DNA of 6,481 bases, taken from the NCBI GenBank assembly GCA_016765515.1, contig JAESPT010000138.1, positions 1-6,481 of the forward strand, read 5' to 3'. Of this stretch, positions 1 through 5,679 are shown one piece after another. The notes beneath the pieces were generated by a model, which saw nothing but the letters and a program-made list of their open reading frames with translations, made no database searches and was not told where the DNA came from. The position numbers and the translations under genes were made by a program. The stretch's first letter is position 1; each line of letters begins with the position of its first letter. This DNA comes from Sneathiella sp. GTDB taxonomy: Bacteria > Pseudomonadota > Alphaproteobacteria > Sneathiellales > Sneathiellaceae.

Positions 1-527
1 GAGCCATTGCGGATAAAAAAGATATTGAAAAGAAACTGGAAGAGCTGCAGGCCTCGCAAATTGAATGGGGCAATAAAGCGGAATTTGCCTTATCCAACGG
101 GCGCGAAGATCTAGCAAAGGGTGCGCTTGTCGCTAAGGCGAAGATGGAAGAGCAGGCCGTTTTCTTGAAAAAAGAGCTTGGTTACATTGATGAAAGTCTT
201 GACAAAACGAACGAAGACTTATCGAAATTGCAGTCAAAGCTTGATGAAGCCAAGGCGAAGAAAAAGTCGTTAGAAATTAGGCTTGAGGCCTCAGAAAAGC
301 GGGTAAAACTTCGCCGGACGACCTATGATGGGCGGGTAGACGATGCCTTGTCCCGGTACGCAAGTCTGGAACGCAAGGTTAATGAGCTTGATGCAGAATC
401 AGAAAGCTATGATCTTGGAAGAAAAAAGACGTTGAAGGAAGAGTTTTCAGAGATGGAAGCCGAAGCAGGTATTGAAGCTGAGCTGGCAGCCCTTAAATCA
501 AAAATGGCAAAGTCAAAGAAGAATTAA
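1..527 (+). CDS. pspA: Phage shock protein A (PspA/IM30 family), 5'-truncated by the window edge
   Basis: The frame is open from base 3 and gives 174 residues ending in TAA at 525-527. By eye it aligns with residues from about 49 to the end of the 222-residue E. coli PspA, so roughly the first 48 residues lie outside the window. Shared landmarks are an EW..KAE.AL...REDLA..AL stretch near the start of the visible part, R.DEA-type residues around bases 340-355, an AESESYDLG segment near 390-420 and the terminal A.LK.KM. The protein is almost entirely charged, heptad-like alpha helix, as expected for this ESCRT-III-related coiled-coil family. In the family, PspA restrains the activator PspF in the cytoplasm and, under envelope stress, moves to the inner membrane via PspB and PspC and oligomerises to limit proton leakage. 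The downstream genes pspB and pspC support the call. The ATG at 144 is internal and not the true start. Confidence 0.95.
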   Translation, partial: AIADKKDIEKKLEELQASQIEWGNKAEFALSNGREDLAKGALVAKAKMEEQAVFLKKELGYIDESLDKTNEDLSKLQSKLDEAKAKKKSLEIRLEASEKRVKLRRTTYDGRVDDALSRYASLERKVNELDAESESYDLGRKKTLKEEFSEMEAEAGIEAELAALKSKMAKSKKN

Positions 528-589
528 GCATTTGGATTGTAAGGCTTTTGTTGAGCAGAAATCTTACTTTACCGAGAAGGTCGTGAGCC

Positions 590-817
590 ATGGATTTAAC
601 TGTGTTTTTTATTGCCCCAACGATCATATTTTTGGTCGTCGTTGCCCCCATATGGATAATTTTTCATCATATTACCAAATGGAAAACGCTCAAGCAGCAA
701 GAGCTGGGAAATGGCATGGTTGCCGTCGGTAAGGACGATTTGCTGAAGCTTCGCGATATCGGGAAAAGATTAGAAGAACGTATAGGTACATTAGAGCGAA
801 TTCTAAACCAAGACTAA
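590..817 (+). CDS. pspB: Phage shock protein B (PspB), inner-membrane stress sensor partner
   Basis: This is a 75-residue protein, the usual PspB size. Residues about 5-26 form one hydrophobic membrane segment containing the family-like APIWIIFHH pattern (E. coli has LPIWLWLHY). A cytoplasmic helix at about 48-75 carries the coiled-coil pattern LLKLRDIGKRLEERIGTLE, which matches the E. coli AKRMRERIQALESIL region. The ATG at 590 is preceded by GAGAAGG at 574-580, nine bases upstream, which makes it the best start. The gene lies 62 bases after pspA and just before pspC, the classical order. In the family, PspB works with PspC to release PspF from PspA and to recruit PspA to the membrane. An overlapping frame at 472-732 is a shadow with no family features. 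Confidence 0.93.
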   Translation: MDLTVFFIAPTIIFLVVVAPIWIIFHHITKWKTLKQQELGNGMVAVGKDDLLKLRDIGKRLEERIGTLERILNQD

Positions 818-834
818 GGCGGTTGGATCAGAAA

Positions 835-1308
835 ATGACTAGAAATTATAGAAATGATCATCAGGACCAGGGCGTTAAACAGGGCGGTATGTTCTCCCGT
901 GTAACCCATGGGTTGGCTGATAAGTCTGGACTGCCGCGGAAATATATAATCGCCGGCCTGGTCATTGGGGCTATCCTGAATTTTTCACTGACAGTGATTG
1001 TCTTTTTCGGGACCCTTTACTGGCTGAACCATCCGGGAAAGTTGGAGCGAAAAGTTGACAAAATGAAGTCAAAAGTTCGCAATATATTTTCCAGTGATGA
1101 CGCTTATCAACGACAATACAGTCCCGCTTATGCGTCGCCAACGGCGGATATGCCCGGCTCCGCAGAAGACGTTGATTTTTCAGATCTGAAACGTCAATTC
1201 CAAGACCTGGAGCGGCGTGCCAGTGACATGGAAGAGAAAGTTACGTCAGACGAATACAAATTAAACAGCGAATTTCGCAAAATGGATAAGTCCGACAAGG
1301 GAGTGTGA
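835..1308 (+). CDS. pspC: Phage shock protein C (PspC), envelope stress membrane protein
   Basis: From the ATG at 835 this gives 157 residues. Residues about 19-36 (MFSRVTHGLADKSGLPRK) resemble the start of the PspC domain. A long hydrophobic stretch at about 37-64 is the membrane segment. A charged, partly disordered linker follows. The last 40 residues are diagnostic: DLERRASDMEEKVTSDEYKL followed by NSEFR matches the E. coli C-terminus (ETRLREMERYVTSDTFTLRSRFR). An in-frame TTG at 823 would add four residues, but the Shine-Dalgarno-like AAGGCGG at 816-822 abuts it with no spacing, while it lies 12 bases before the ATG, so ATG is preferred. The gene starts 17 bases after pspB and is surely in the same transcript. 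It is longer than the 119-residue E. coli protein, mainly in the linker. In the family, PspC binds PspA and transmits membrane stress. Confidence 0.9.
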   Translation: MTRNYRNDHQDQGVKQGGMFSRVTHGLADKSGLPRKYIIAGLVIGAILNFSLTVIVFFGTLYWLNHPGKLERKVDKMKSKVRNIFSSDDAYQRQYSPAYASPTADMPGSAEDVDFSDLKRQFQDLERRASDMEEKVTSDEYKLNSEFRKMDKSDKGV

Positions 1309-1309
1309 T

Positions 1310-1325
1310 CCACAGCTCAGTGTGG
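1310..1325 (+). terminator. Weak hairpin just after pspC
   Basis: CCACA at 1310-1314 pairs with TGTGG at 1321-1325 around a six-base loop, beginning two bases after the pspC stop codon. The stem is only five pairs and no T-run follows, so it is not a standard intrinsic terminator. It could protect the mRNA 3' end or be chance. Confidence 0.2.
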
Positions 1326-1358
1326 CTCGCGACCGATCACGCGTTGAAAGAATTGGGC

Positions 1359-1378
1359 AAAGCCACTTAAGTCGCTTT
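1359..1378. repeat. 20-base imperfect inverted repeat downstream of the psp genes
   Basis: The sequence reads AAAGC-C-ACTTAAGT-C-GCTTT. It is symmetric at 18 of 20 positions, with only one central C/C mismatch pair. On the RNA level it can fold with a TTAA loop and is followed by TATT, so it might act as a weak terminator for the psp transcript. On the DNA level it has the size and symmetry of a dimeric-regulator operator. Nothing in the sequence decides between these, and chance is possible. Confidence 0.3.
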
Positions 1379-1484
1379 ATTCAAGACGAAATGAGTTTGC
1401 CAGCCCAGAGACTGGAATTTACGACCAAATTTTAAGAATTGAACTTTCTGGCACTTATCAGTGTCTGAATAGGGAGGAGAGGTT

Positions 1485-1598
1485 GTGGCATATTTTTTGT
1501 ATCTGTGTCGCTCGAAATACTACTTATACAATTATTTATTTCCCGTAAATTTGCGCAAACGGCGCATTAACCCTAGACAAACGTCAATCCTCTTTTAA
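1485..1598 (+). CDS. Candidate small protein or leader peptide, 37 residues (unrecognised)
   Basis: A GTG at 1485 opens a 37-codon frame ending in TAA at 1596-1598, eleven bases before the methyltransferase ATG. The start is preceded by GGGAGGAG at 1472-1479, one of the strongest Shine-Dalgarno matches in the window, with AGGAG five bases before the GTG. The predicted peptide begins VAYFLYLCRSKYYLYNYLFP and has a basic C-terminal half. It is rich in Tyr, Leu and Phe, has several Lys/Arg and no Asp or Glu. No family is recognised. The stretch is AT-rich, which alone would yield such residues, so the frame may be accidental. An alternative TTG at 1483 gives only 21 residues in another frame. 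If real, it would probably be co-transcribed with the methyltransferase gene. Confidence 0.25.
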   Translation: MAYFLYLCRSKYYLYNYLFPVNLRKRRINPRQTSILF

Positions 1599-1609
1599 AT
1601 GGAGATTTC

Positions 1610-2242
1610 ATGAGTTTTTACGCAAATAGGGTCTTTCCCTGGATTTTGGATAAAACAGAGCCCAAGGAATTGAGTGAACACCGGACACTGGCCTTACAGG
1701 GCGTGTCTGGGGATGTCCTGGAAATTGGCCTGGGAACAGGTGGTAACTTGCCCTATTACCCTAAATCCATTCAAAGACTGACCGCCGTGGAGCCGTCAAG
1801 CGGTATGCACGCGCGCGCGCAGAAGCGGGTCGTTGAAACAGGGCGAGACGTAGAATGGCATCAAACTAAAGGGGAGCAGCTTCCCTTCGGCGACGGACGA
1901 TTTGATACAGTCGTCACCACCCTATTGCTGTGTTCCGTTGACGATGTTGACAAGGTTCTGCAAGAAACATTCCGTGTTTTGAAACCGGGTGGTCACTATC
2001 ACTTTCTCGAACATGTCCTCTCCAAGGAGCCAGAGACGTGTAAGTGGCAGCATCGCTTAAATGGTTTACATAAAGTTGTTGCCTGTGGTTGTGAGCTTAT
2101 CAAGGACATTGAACATTCCATTCGGGATTCCGAGTTCGACGTGACAGAATTTCACGAAATCCCTCTTTTTGCGGGGGCAAAAGCTGGATTAGATCAGAAG
2201 ATTTATCCCTACATTCGAGGTATCGCTCGTAAGCCGGTATGA
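1610..2242 (+). CDS. Class I SAM-dependent methyltransferase, METTL7/TMT1-like
   Basis: 210 residues, starting at the ATG at 1610 with GGAG at 1601-1604. The Rossmann-fold SAM site is plain: motif I VLEIGLGTG at 36-44, the acidic end of strand 2 at E61, an acidic-loop segment EQLPFGDGRFDTVV at 89-102, LLLCSV at 105-110, and the post-motif RVLKPGG at 122-128 followed by FLEHV at 132-136. The run from VVTTLLLCSV to FLEHV closely parallels human METTL7A/B (VVCTLVLCSV ... RVLRPGG ... FMEHV), and the ending YPYIRGIA resembles the mammalian end HIYGYA. METTL7 proteins methylate thiols. That function here is an inference, and small-molecule O- or C-methylation (Methyltransf_11, UbiE-like) remains possible. 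Unlike METTL7 there is no N-terminal membrane anchor, so it should be cytosolic. It stands alone on the + strand and converges on the GFA-family gene. Confidence 0.85.
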   Translation: MSFYANRVFPWILDKTEPKELSEHRTLALQGVSGDVLEIGLGTGGNLPYYPKSIQRLTAVEPSSGMHARAQKRVVETGRDVEWHQTKGEQLPFGDGRFDTVVTTLLLCSVDDVDKVLQETFRVLKPGGHYHFLEHVLSKEPETCKWQHRLNGLHKVVACGCELIKDIEHSIRDSEFDVTEFHEIPLFAGAKAGLDQKIYPYIRGIARKPV

Positions 2243-2363
2243 AAGACTATTTCCGGTGAAACCACCCTTTGGGCCGAGGATTAGTAAGCAAAGAAGACAA
2301 CATTTTTTGTTTGGCGCGGATGCGGGTTTTGCAGGCACATTGGGAATAACACCACCAGACCTT
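2243..2363. other. Convergent intergenic spacer
   Basis: A 121-base spacer between the methyltransferase gene (+) and the GFA-family gene (-). It contains a six-base T-run near 2304-2309 but no GC-rich stem before it. A small palindrome, CCTTT-C-AAAGG, straddles the end of the GFA gene. I see no convincing intrinsic terminator on either strand. Confidence 0.5.
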
Positions 2364-2795
2364 TCAAAGGCTGTCACCGATCAGAGCCCCGTCCGATGAT
2401 TTTTCGAATTGCGGACAGGTATCCTCTATCTCATAAAAATCCGCTTTTTCACCGACAAAAATATGACCCAGAGTGGCGAGGCCGGTTGGTTGATCGAGAG
2501 AGCCGGCGAGGATGCCCGTTGCCTCTAGCGCGTCCGGTTTCCAGAACAGGCTGGAGCCGCATTCCCCGCAAAATCCGCGCTGCGCAACACTGGAGGTGCG
2601 ATACCACTTCAGGCCGCGATCCTCGATCAAAGTGATATCTTTTTTCAAAGCCTTGGAATGCGCTCCGAAGCTACCATGCAATTTCTGGCACATACTGCAA
2701 TAGCAATTCACCACATCCCGCAACGGACCGGAGACCTGATAGCGAACTGCCCCGCACAGGCATCCGCCGGTTGTTATGGTTGTCTCATCGGTCAT
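2364..2795 (-). CDS. GFA / CENP-V family zinc-binding protein
   Basis: 143 residues, the normal size for the family. The zinc ligands are all visible: C12 and C14 in GGCLCGAVRY, C31, C33 and C36 in NCYCSMC, and C76 and C79 in FCGECGSSLFW, giving the characteristic two-site Cys set. The ATG at 2795 is preceded by GGAG seven bases upstream. The family is named after glutathione-dependent formaldehyde-activating enzyme (Gfa), which was proposed to catalyse formation of S-hydroxymethylglutathione. Most members have no proven activity, so a specific function is not assigned. It is the last gene of the - strand block, 69 bases downstream of the enolase-family gene, and may also have its own promoter (TATAAT at 2815-2810). 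It could serve detoxification of a small aldehyde or thiol adduct, or be unrelated to the upstream pathway. Confidence 0.88.
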   Translation of the reverse strand: MTDETTITTGGCLCGAVRYQVSGPLRDVVNCYCSMCQKLHGSFGAHSKALKKDITLIEDRGLKWYRTSSVAQRGFCGECGSSLFWKPDALEATGILAGSLDQPTGLATLGHIFVGEKADFYEIEDTCPQFEKSSDGALIGDSL

Positions 2796-2809
2796 GATTG
2801 TTCTCCGGG

Positions 2810-2815
2810 ATTATA
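2810..2815 (-). promoter_or_regulatory. Possible -10 element before the GFA-family gene
   Basis: On the - strand this hexamer is exactly TATAAT, 14 bases before the start codon and in the only AT-rich spot of the 69-base gap. No good TTGACA-like -35 lies 16-19 bases further upstream, and the transcript leader would be only a few bases long and would begin close to or inside the GGAG ribosome site. It is therefore weak evidence for a separate promoter. Confidence 0.2.
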
Positions 2816-2864
2816 TATCTCAATAGCAGGTTAGAGGGACATTGTGGTAATTTGAAGCGATTAT

Positions 2865-3992
2865 TCAAGCGCTGTATGGCTCAGACAACAAGTCCTTATT
2901 TACATGAAGACCCATGCCATCGGAGTTCTCATTAACAAGACTATTGATCTCAAGAACACCTGCTTTTCCGAACATGAGGCAGGGTTCTGTCAAATCATGT
3001 TTTAGAAGTATGGTCCCAAACGCACCTTCTGATGCGATGAGGTTAGAGCGATAGGCGTTGGATATTGCAAGGGCCGCGCGGGTAAGGATACTGGTTTCGC
3101 CAACCTGGGCGCCTATAATCAATCCAATCCCCTTTTCAGTCGCCCGGCGAGCGATATCCAACGACCGGATAATACCGCCCATTTTGGAGACACGAAGATT
3201 GATCACCCAACGTCCGGTGTGACTGAGCGCGTCCAGTTGTTCGGCGCGTAGAAAACTCTCATCAAGGATAATGGACGTATCGCACTCTCTGGAGACGGCT
3301 TCAAAACCAGATATATTGCCGACTTTTAGCGGCTCCTCAATTGCAAAGACCGGAGAGTTAAGGTGTTTAATATGCGAAACGCATTCTGCCGCCGTGTCCC
3401 ACAAATTATTTGCGTCCATTCGGATGCGCGTGTTTGAAGACGACATCCATTTGAGAGCCCTCACTTTCCGGCGGTCCCGTTTTATATTCCCGGACACCTT
3501 TACCTTGAAGTCCCAAAACTTCTGCTGCCGGTATCGATAGACTTGCCACAAAAACACGGGGAGGGGACTGTCTCCCAAAACTGCCGAATAGGAAAATACG
3601 CCCTCGAGATCAGGAAGATCTAGGATTTGCTCCAGGGTCTTTTTTTCCGATTTTCCGATAGCATCCAGCAGGGCAATTTCCAACGCACAAAAAGCGGCCG
3701 GATTGTTGTCTATTTCGTCTCGATTGCGGTTGATCCAGTGGCGCAATGTTTCAACAGACGTTATTTCCTGCGTGATCTCAGCGGTATGTTTTTTGACAAA
3801 TTGCCGGGCTGTCTCGTCGGTCTCCTTGGTGACATAATCTCTCGGGCACCCTTCACCATATCCAATGATGTTTTTGTCGCATTGGACCTGCACAATAATA
3901 TTCTGCGTGTGACTTCTATTTGCGGATGCGTGGCGGAAGACAACATTGAACGGGACGGGGAAATTCCAGATTTCAATTTTTAAAATATTCAT
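2865..3992 (-). CDS. Enolase-superfamily (MLE/dipeptide epimerase-like) enzyme
   Basis: 375 residues from the ATG at 3992. Numbering here is from a possible TTG start at 4004, which adds four residues. Catalytic features of the MLE/epimerase subgroup are complete: K167-x-K169 in FKVKVSG, metal ligands D197 (RMDANN), E223 or E224 (AIEEP) and D248 (LDES), and the opposing lysine K274 in INLRVSKMGGI, which parallels INIKLMKCGGI of Ala-Glu epimerase. A second motif GAQVGETS at 298-305 supplies the usual C-terminal barrel glutamate. Two general-base lysines on opposite faces fit a 1,1-proton transfer (epimerisation or racemisation). The family's dipeptide-binding DxD is replaced by D337-L-T339, so the substrate is probably not an ordinary Ala-Glu dipeptide. 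The ATG gives the typical start MNILKIEIWNFPVPF. The gene begins 8 bases after the GH3 stop codon, or overlaps it as TTGA if TTG is used. Confidence 0.87.
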   Translation of the reverse strand: MNILKIEIWNFPVPFNVVFRHASANRSHTQNIIVQVQCDKNIIGYGEGCPRDYVTKETDETARQFVKKHTAEITQEITSVETLRHWINRNRDEIDNNPAAFCALEIALLDAIGKSEKKTLEQILDLPDLEGVFSYSAVLGDSPLPVFLWQVYRYRQQKFWDFKVKVSGNIKRDRRKVRALKWMSSSNTRIRMDANNLWDTAAECVSHIKHLNSPVFAIEEPLKVGNISGFEAVSRECDTSIILDESFLRAEQLDALSHTGRWVINLRVSKMGGIIRSLDIARRATEKGIGLIIGAQVGETSILTRAALAISNAYRSNLIASEGAFGTILLKHDLTEPCLMFGKAGVLEINSLVNENSDGMGLHVNKDLLSEPYSA

Positions 3993-4000
3993 CTGATCTT

Positions 4001-5194
4001 TCAACTTTCTGTACAGGCGTGAAAATCAAACGGGCAATCGCTCACATATTGGAGACATTGAACTTTAAACTGTGCATCCCGTTGGCCCTCTGAGACCAGT
4101 TTTGCACGATAGTTATCGGCCGTGCCATCGCTCAATGTGTAAATGCATACCGGTGTCAGGCGACCGCTTTTACACTTTTCATCATATTCGATGTTTAAGT
4201 CCCGTAATCGCTGATCAATGTCTTTTGAAAGAAGGGAAATATCGAAGTCCTCATTTTTCTCCAATTCAATAAACAGATGATAAGCAGAGTTTTCTGTGTC
4301 TGCCAACATGACGAAGAAGCCGGATATGAGATCATGGGCGTCGCACATCCCCAGAACAGCGGAGATAACCTGGTCTTCGTGAATTTTTTCGCCGGTAATA
4401 TTTGTGACACCTTTTCCTTTTCGAACAAACTCAAGCGCCGGTGTTTTTCCAACCCATCCGGTCACGCGCAGTATATCGTTGATGTCGTAGCGATATAAGC
4501 CGTCGGGCGTTGTCACAAAAACATAATACTCCTGTCCCTCTTCCAGCTGATCCAAGGGTACATAGATTTGGCTGCCGGATTCCCAGAGCTGGCGTTCGGC
4601 AAATTCGAAATAATTGTCGATGAAGGTCGGCAGGCAATGGTTTTGATCGTTGCCAATATTGATCGTGCCCCTGAATTCACTGGCGACATAGCCCAGTTCA
4701 ATAATCTTTGTCTGTTCGGGCAGCAGTTTTTTCAAAGAATGCAGCGGAACCTGACAACTCCCCCCCGTCCAGGTGACAATACCGGCAAGGTTTGGCCAAA
4801 TATCCTTATAGGTTAAGGGTCTCCCTTCCGCTCGTAAGTCTTCGAGTTCTCGGCGACGCTTTTTGTCCGGTCGTAATCTTGCGTTTATCTCCCCCGCTAT
4901 TTCAGGGTCGACAGCAAGGGAGGCGTGGAGCGTTCCGCTTTCGATAGAGTCCAAAACAACATCCAGATTGTCGTTCAACACATCCAGTATTTTCAGCAGA
5001 GTTGAGGGGTTGGCGGTTGATATTGCGGTTACATTGCGTTCTGCCGCGCCGAGGATCGCCATGATCAAATACCGCACCTCATAGCTTTCTATTATGGATA
5101 TGCAGGGCGGCAAAACATATTTTGAGCGAACGAAACGCGATTGTTGGCGGTAAATCATGCCCGATGCCGCACCAAAGACAGTGCCGCCGGGCAT
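4001..5194 (-). CDS. C-terminal fragment of the GH3-family protein
   Basis: Up to 397 residues if read from the ATG at 5194, but that Met is an internal residue of the parent protein (MPGGTVFGAASGM). A GGAG sits only two bases before it, too close for good initiation. The ATG at 5158, overlapping the TGA of the N-terminal fragment, is an alternative restart point. It carries YVASEF at 169-174, LYRYDINDILRV at 233-244 and QFKVQCL at 375-381, the remaining GH3 motifs. It lacks the ATP-binding loop, so activity would require the first fragment or a corrected frame. Confidence 0.6.
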   Translation of the reverse strand: MPGGTVFGAASGMIYRQQSRFVRSKYVLPPCISIIESYEVRYLIMAILGAAERNVTAISTANPSTLLKILDVLNDNLDVVLDSIESGTLHASLAVDPEIAGEINARLRPDKKRRRELEDLRAEGRPLTYKDIWPNLAGIVTWTGGSCQVPLHSLKKLLPEQTKIIELGYVASEFRGTINIGNDQNHCLPTFIDNYFEFAERQLWESGSQIYVPLDQLEEGQEYYVFVTTPDGLYRYDINDILRVTGWVGKTPALEFVRKGKGVTNITGEKIHEDQVISAVLGMCDAHDLISGFFVMLADTENSAYHLFIELEKNEDFDISLLSKDIDQRLRDLNIEYDEKCKSGRLTPVCIYTLSDGTADNYRAKLVSEGQRDAQFKVQCLQYVSDCPFDFHACTES

Positions 5195-5679
5195 TTCTCC
5201 TCAACCGCCTGGCCGGTGACGCCGAAAATCTTGCCCATGAAAACCTGTGCGGTTCTGGAATTTCCGTAAGCCGCCAGACTTTGATAATCGCGAATTCTAT
5301 TCATCCCCGCCTGTGTCATGGGAATGTGTTTGGGCGCGTTTGTTGTGCCGCTTGTTCGCTGGTAATAGATCGGTTGATCGGCGGTCAAACAGCTTTCGCC
5401 AGTGGCTTCCTGTCTATCAATACGCTCCCGCAGGTTTTCGTAGGTTTGAATGGGGACGGCCTTGGCATAGTCTTCCCCTGTTTTGATGTCTGAAAACCCA
5501 TACTGTTTGCCAATTTCTGTATGGGCATTCTTTTGTAGAATAGCCATTAACGCCGCGTGCTGCGTCGCTTGCGGCGTGGCGGTCGCCTTTATCAGTCGCT
5601 TATGATGCCCCGATTGTCTCACGGCCAAAATGCTGCGAAAAAACAGGTGCGACAGGGTGTTTCGGAGTGACTGTGTCAT
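5155..5679 (-). CDS. N-terminal fragment of the GH3-family protein (ATP-binding loop)
   Basis: 174 codons from the ATG at 5679. Residues 1-162 are GH3-like and include the TSGTT nucleotide loop at 109-113. The last 12 residues (CPAALSLVRHRA) are the out-of-frame tail after the break and end in TGA at 5157-5155. This stop overlaps an ATG of the other frame at 5158-5156 (ATGA). The start ATG shares one base with the TAA of the upstream hydroxylase gene, so its translation is likely coupled to that gene. Alone it lacks the rest of the adenylation domain and should be inactive. Confidence 0.6.
   Translation of the reverse strand: MTQSLRNTLSHLFFRSILAVRQSGHHKRLIKATATPQATQHAALMAILQKNAHTEIGKQYGFSDIKTGEDYAKAVPIQTYENLRERIDRQEATGESCLTADQPIYYQRTSGTTNAPKHIPMTQAGMNRIRDYQSLAAYGNSRTAQVFMGKIFGVTGQAVEEKCPAALSLVRHRA

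Larger units (their letters stand above)
1309..1609. other. Intergenic region between the psp genes and the methyltransferase gene
   Basis: About 300 bases, clearly more AT-rich towards the right half. It holds a small hairpin at 1310-1325, a 20-base imperfect dyad at 1359-1378, a second hairpin at 1450-1465 (GGCACT / AGTGTC around TATC), a purine-rich Shine-Dalgarno-like block at 1471-1482, a candidate small reading frame at 1485-1598 and a short dyad TGCGC-AAACG-GCGCA near 1552-1566. I could not identify a convincing sigma-70 promoter for the methyltransferase; the AT-rich stretch around 1520-1550 is the most likely location. No tRNA or known riboswitch is recognisable. Confidence 0.7.
4001..5679 (-). 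pseudogene. GH3-family acyl-acid amido synthetase, broken by a -1 frameshift near 5194-5197
   Basis: Joining two frames gives about 559 residues, the normal length of GH3 enzymes. GH3 proteins adenylate an acyl acid with ATP and transfer the acyl group to an amino acid or other amine. All signature parts occur across the two frames: VPIQTYENLRERIDR near residue 75, the ATP-binding loop YYQRTSGTT and KHIPMT near 105-121, LGYVASEF (Y..SE motif), LYRYDINDILRV, and QFKVQCL near the C-terminus. The first frame loses homology after VEEK and the second picks it up at MPGG. Restoring one A in the AAA run at 5194-5196 (on the - strand) would yield VEEKMPGGTVFGAASGMIY without loss. The break lies inside the adenylation domain. 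A sequencing error in a short A-run, a recent mutation, or recoding are all possible; the intact motifs on both sides argue that any mutation is recent. Its ATG overlaps the upstream stop as TAATG. Confidence 0.8.

Noticed and set aside
472..732. 86-codon + strand frame overlapping the end of pspA and start of pspB
   Set aside because: It overlaps two well-supported genes, has no family features and no ribosome site.
1449..1465. TGGCAC resembling the -24 half of a sigma-54 promoter, attractive because psp genes are sigma-54 dependent
   Set aside because: The required TTGC-type -12 half is absent at the correct spacing, the site lies after the psp genes, and TGGCAC is part of a small hairpin.
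1804..1820. Alternating purine-pyrimidine run with CGCGCGCGC, a possible Z-DNA tract
   Set aside because: It is inside the methyltransferase frame and simply encodes Met-His-Ala-Arg-Ala; too short to claim a structural role.
2295..2312. T-run in the convergent spacer as a terminator
   Set aside because: No stable GC-rich stem precedes the T-run on either strand.
2189..2377. 62-codon - strand frame across the convergent spacer
   Set aside because: It overlaps the ends of both flanking genes, has no recognisable domain and reads through spacer sequence.
3271..3983. Long + strand frames opposite the enolase-family gene (3271-3540 and 3627-3983)
   Set aside because: They are antisense shadows of a gene with complete catalytic motifs; no ribosome sites or domains.
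5122..5493. 123-codon + strand frame opposite the GH3 gene
   Set aside because: Antisense to clear GH3 coding sequence and without any recognisable domain.
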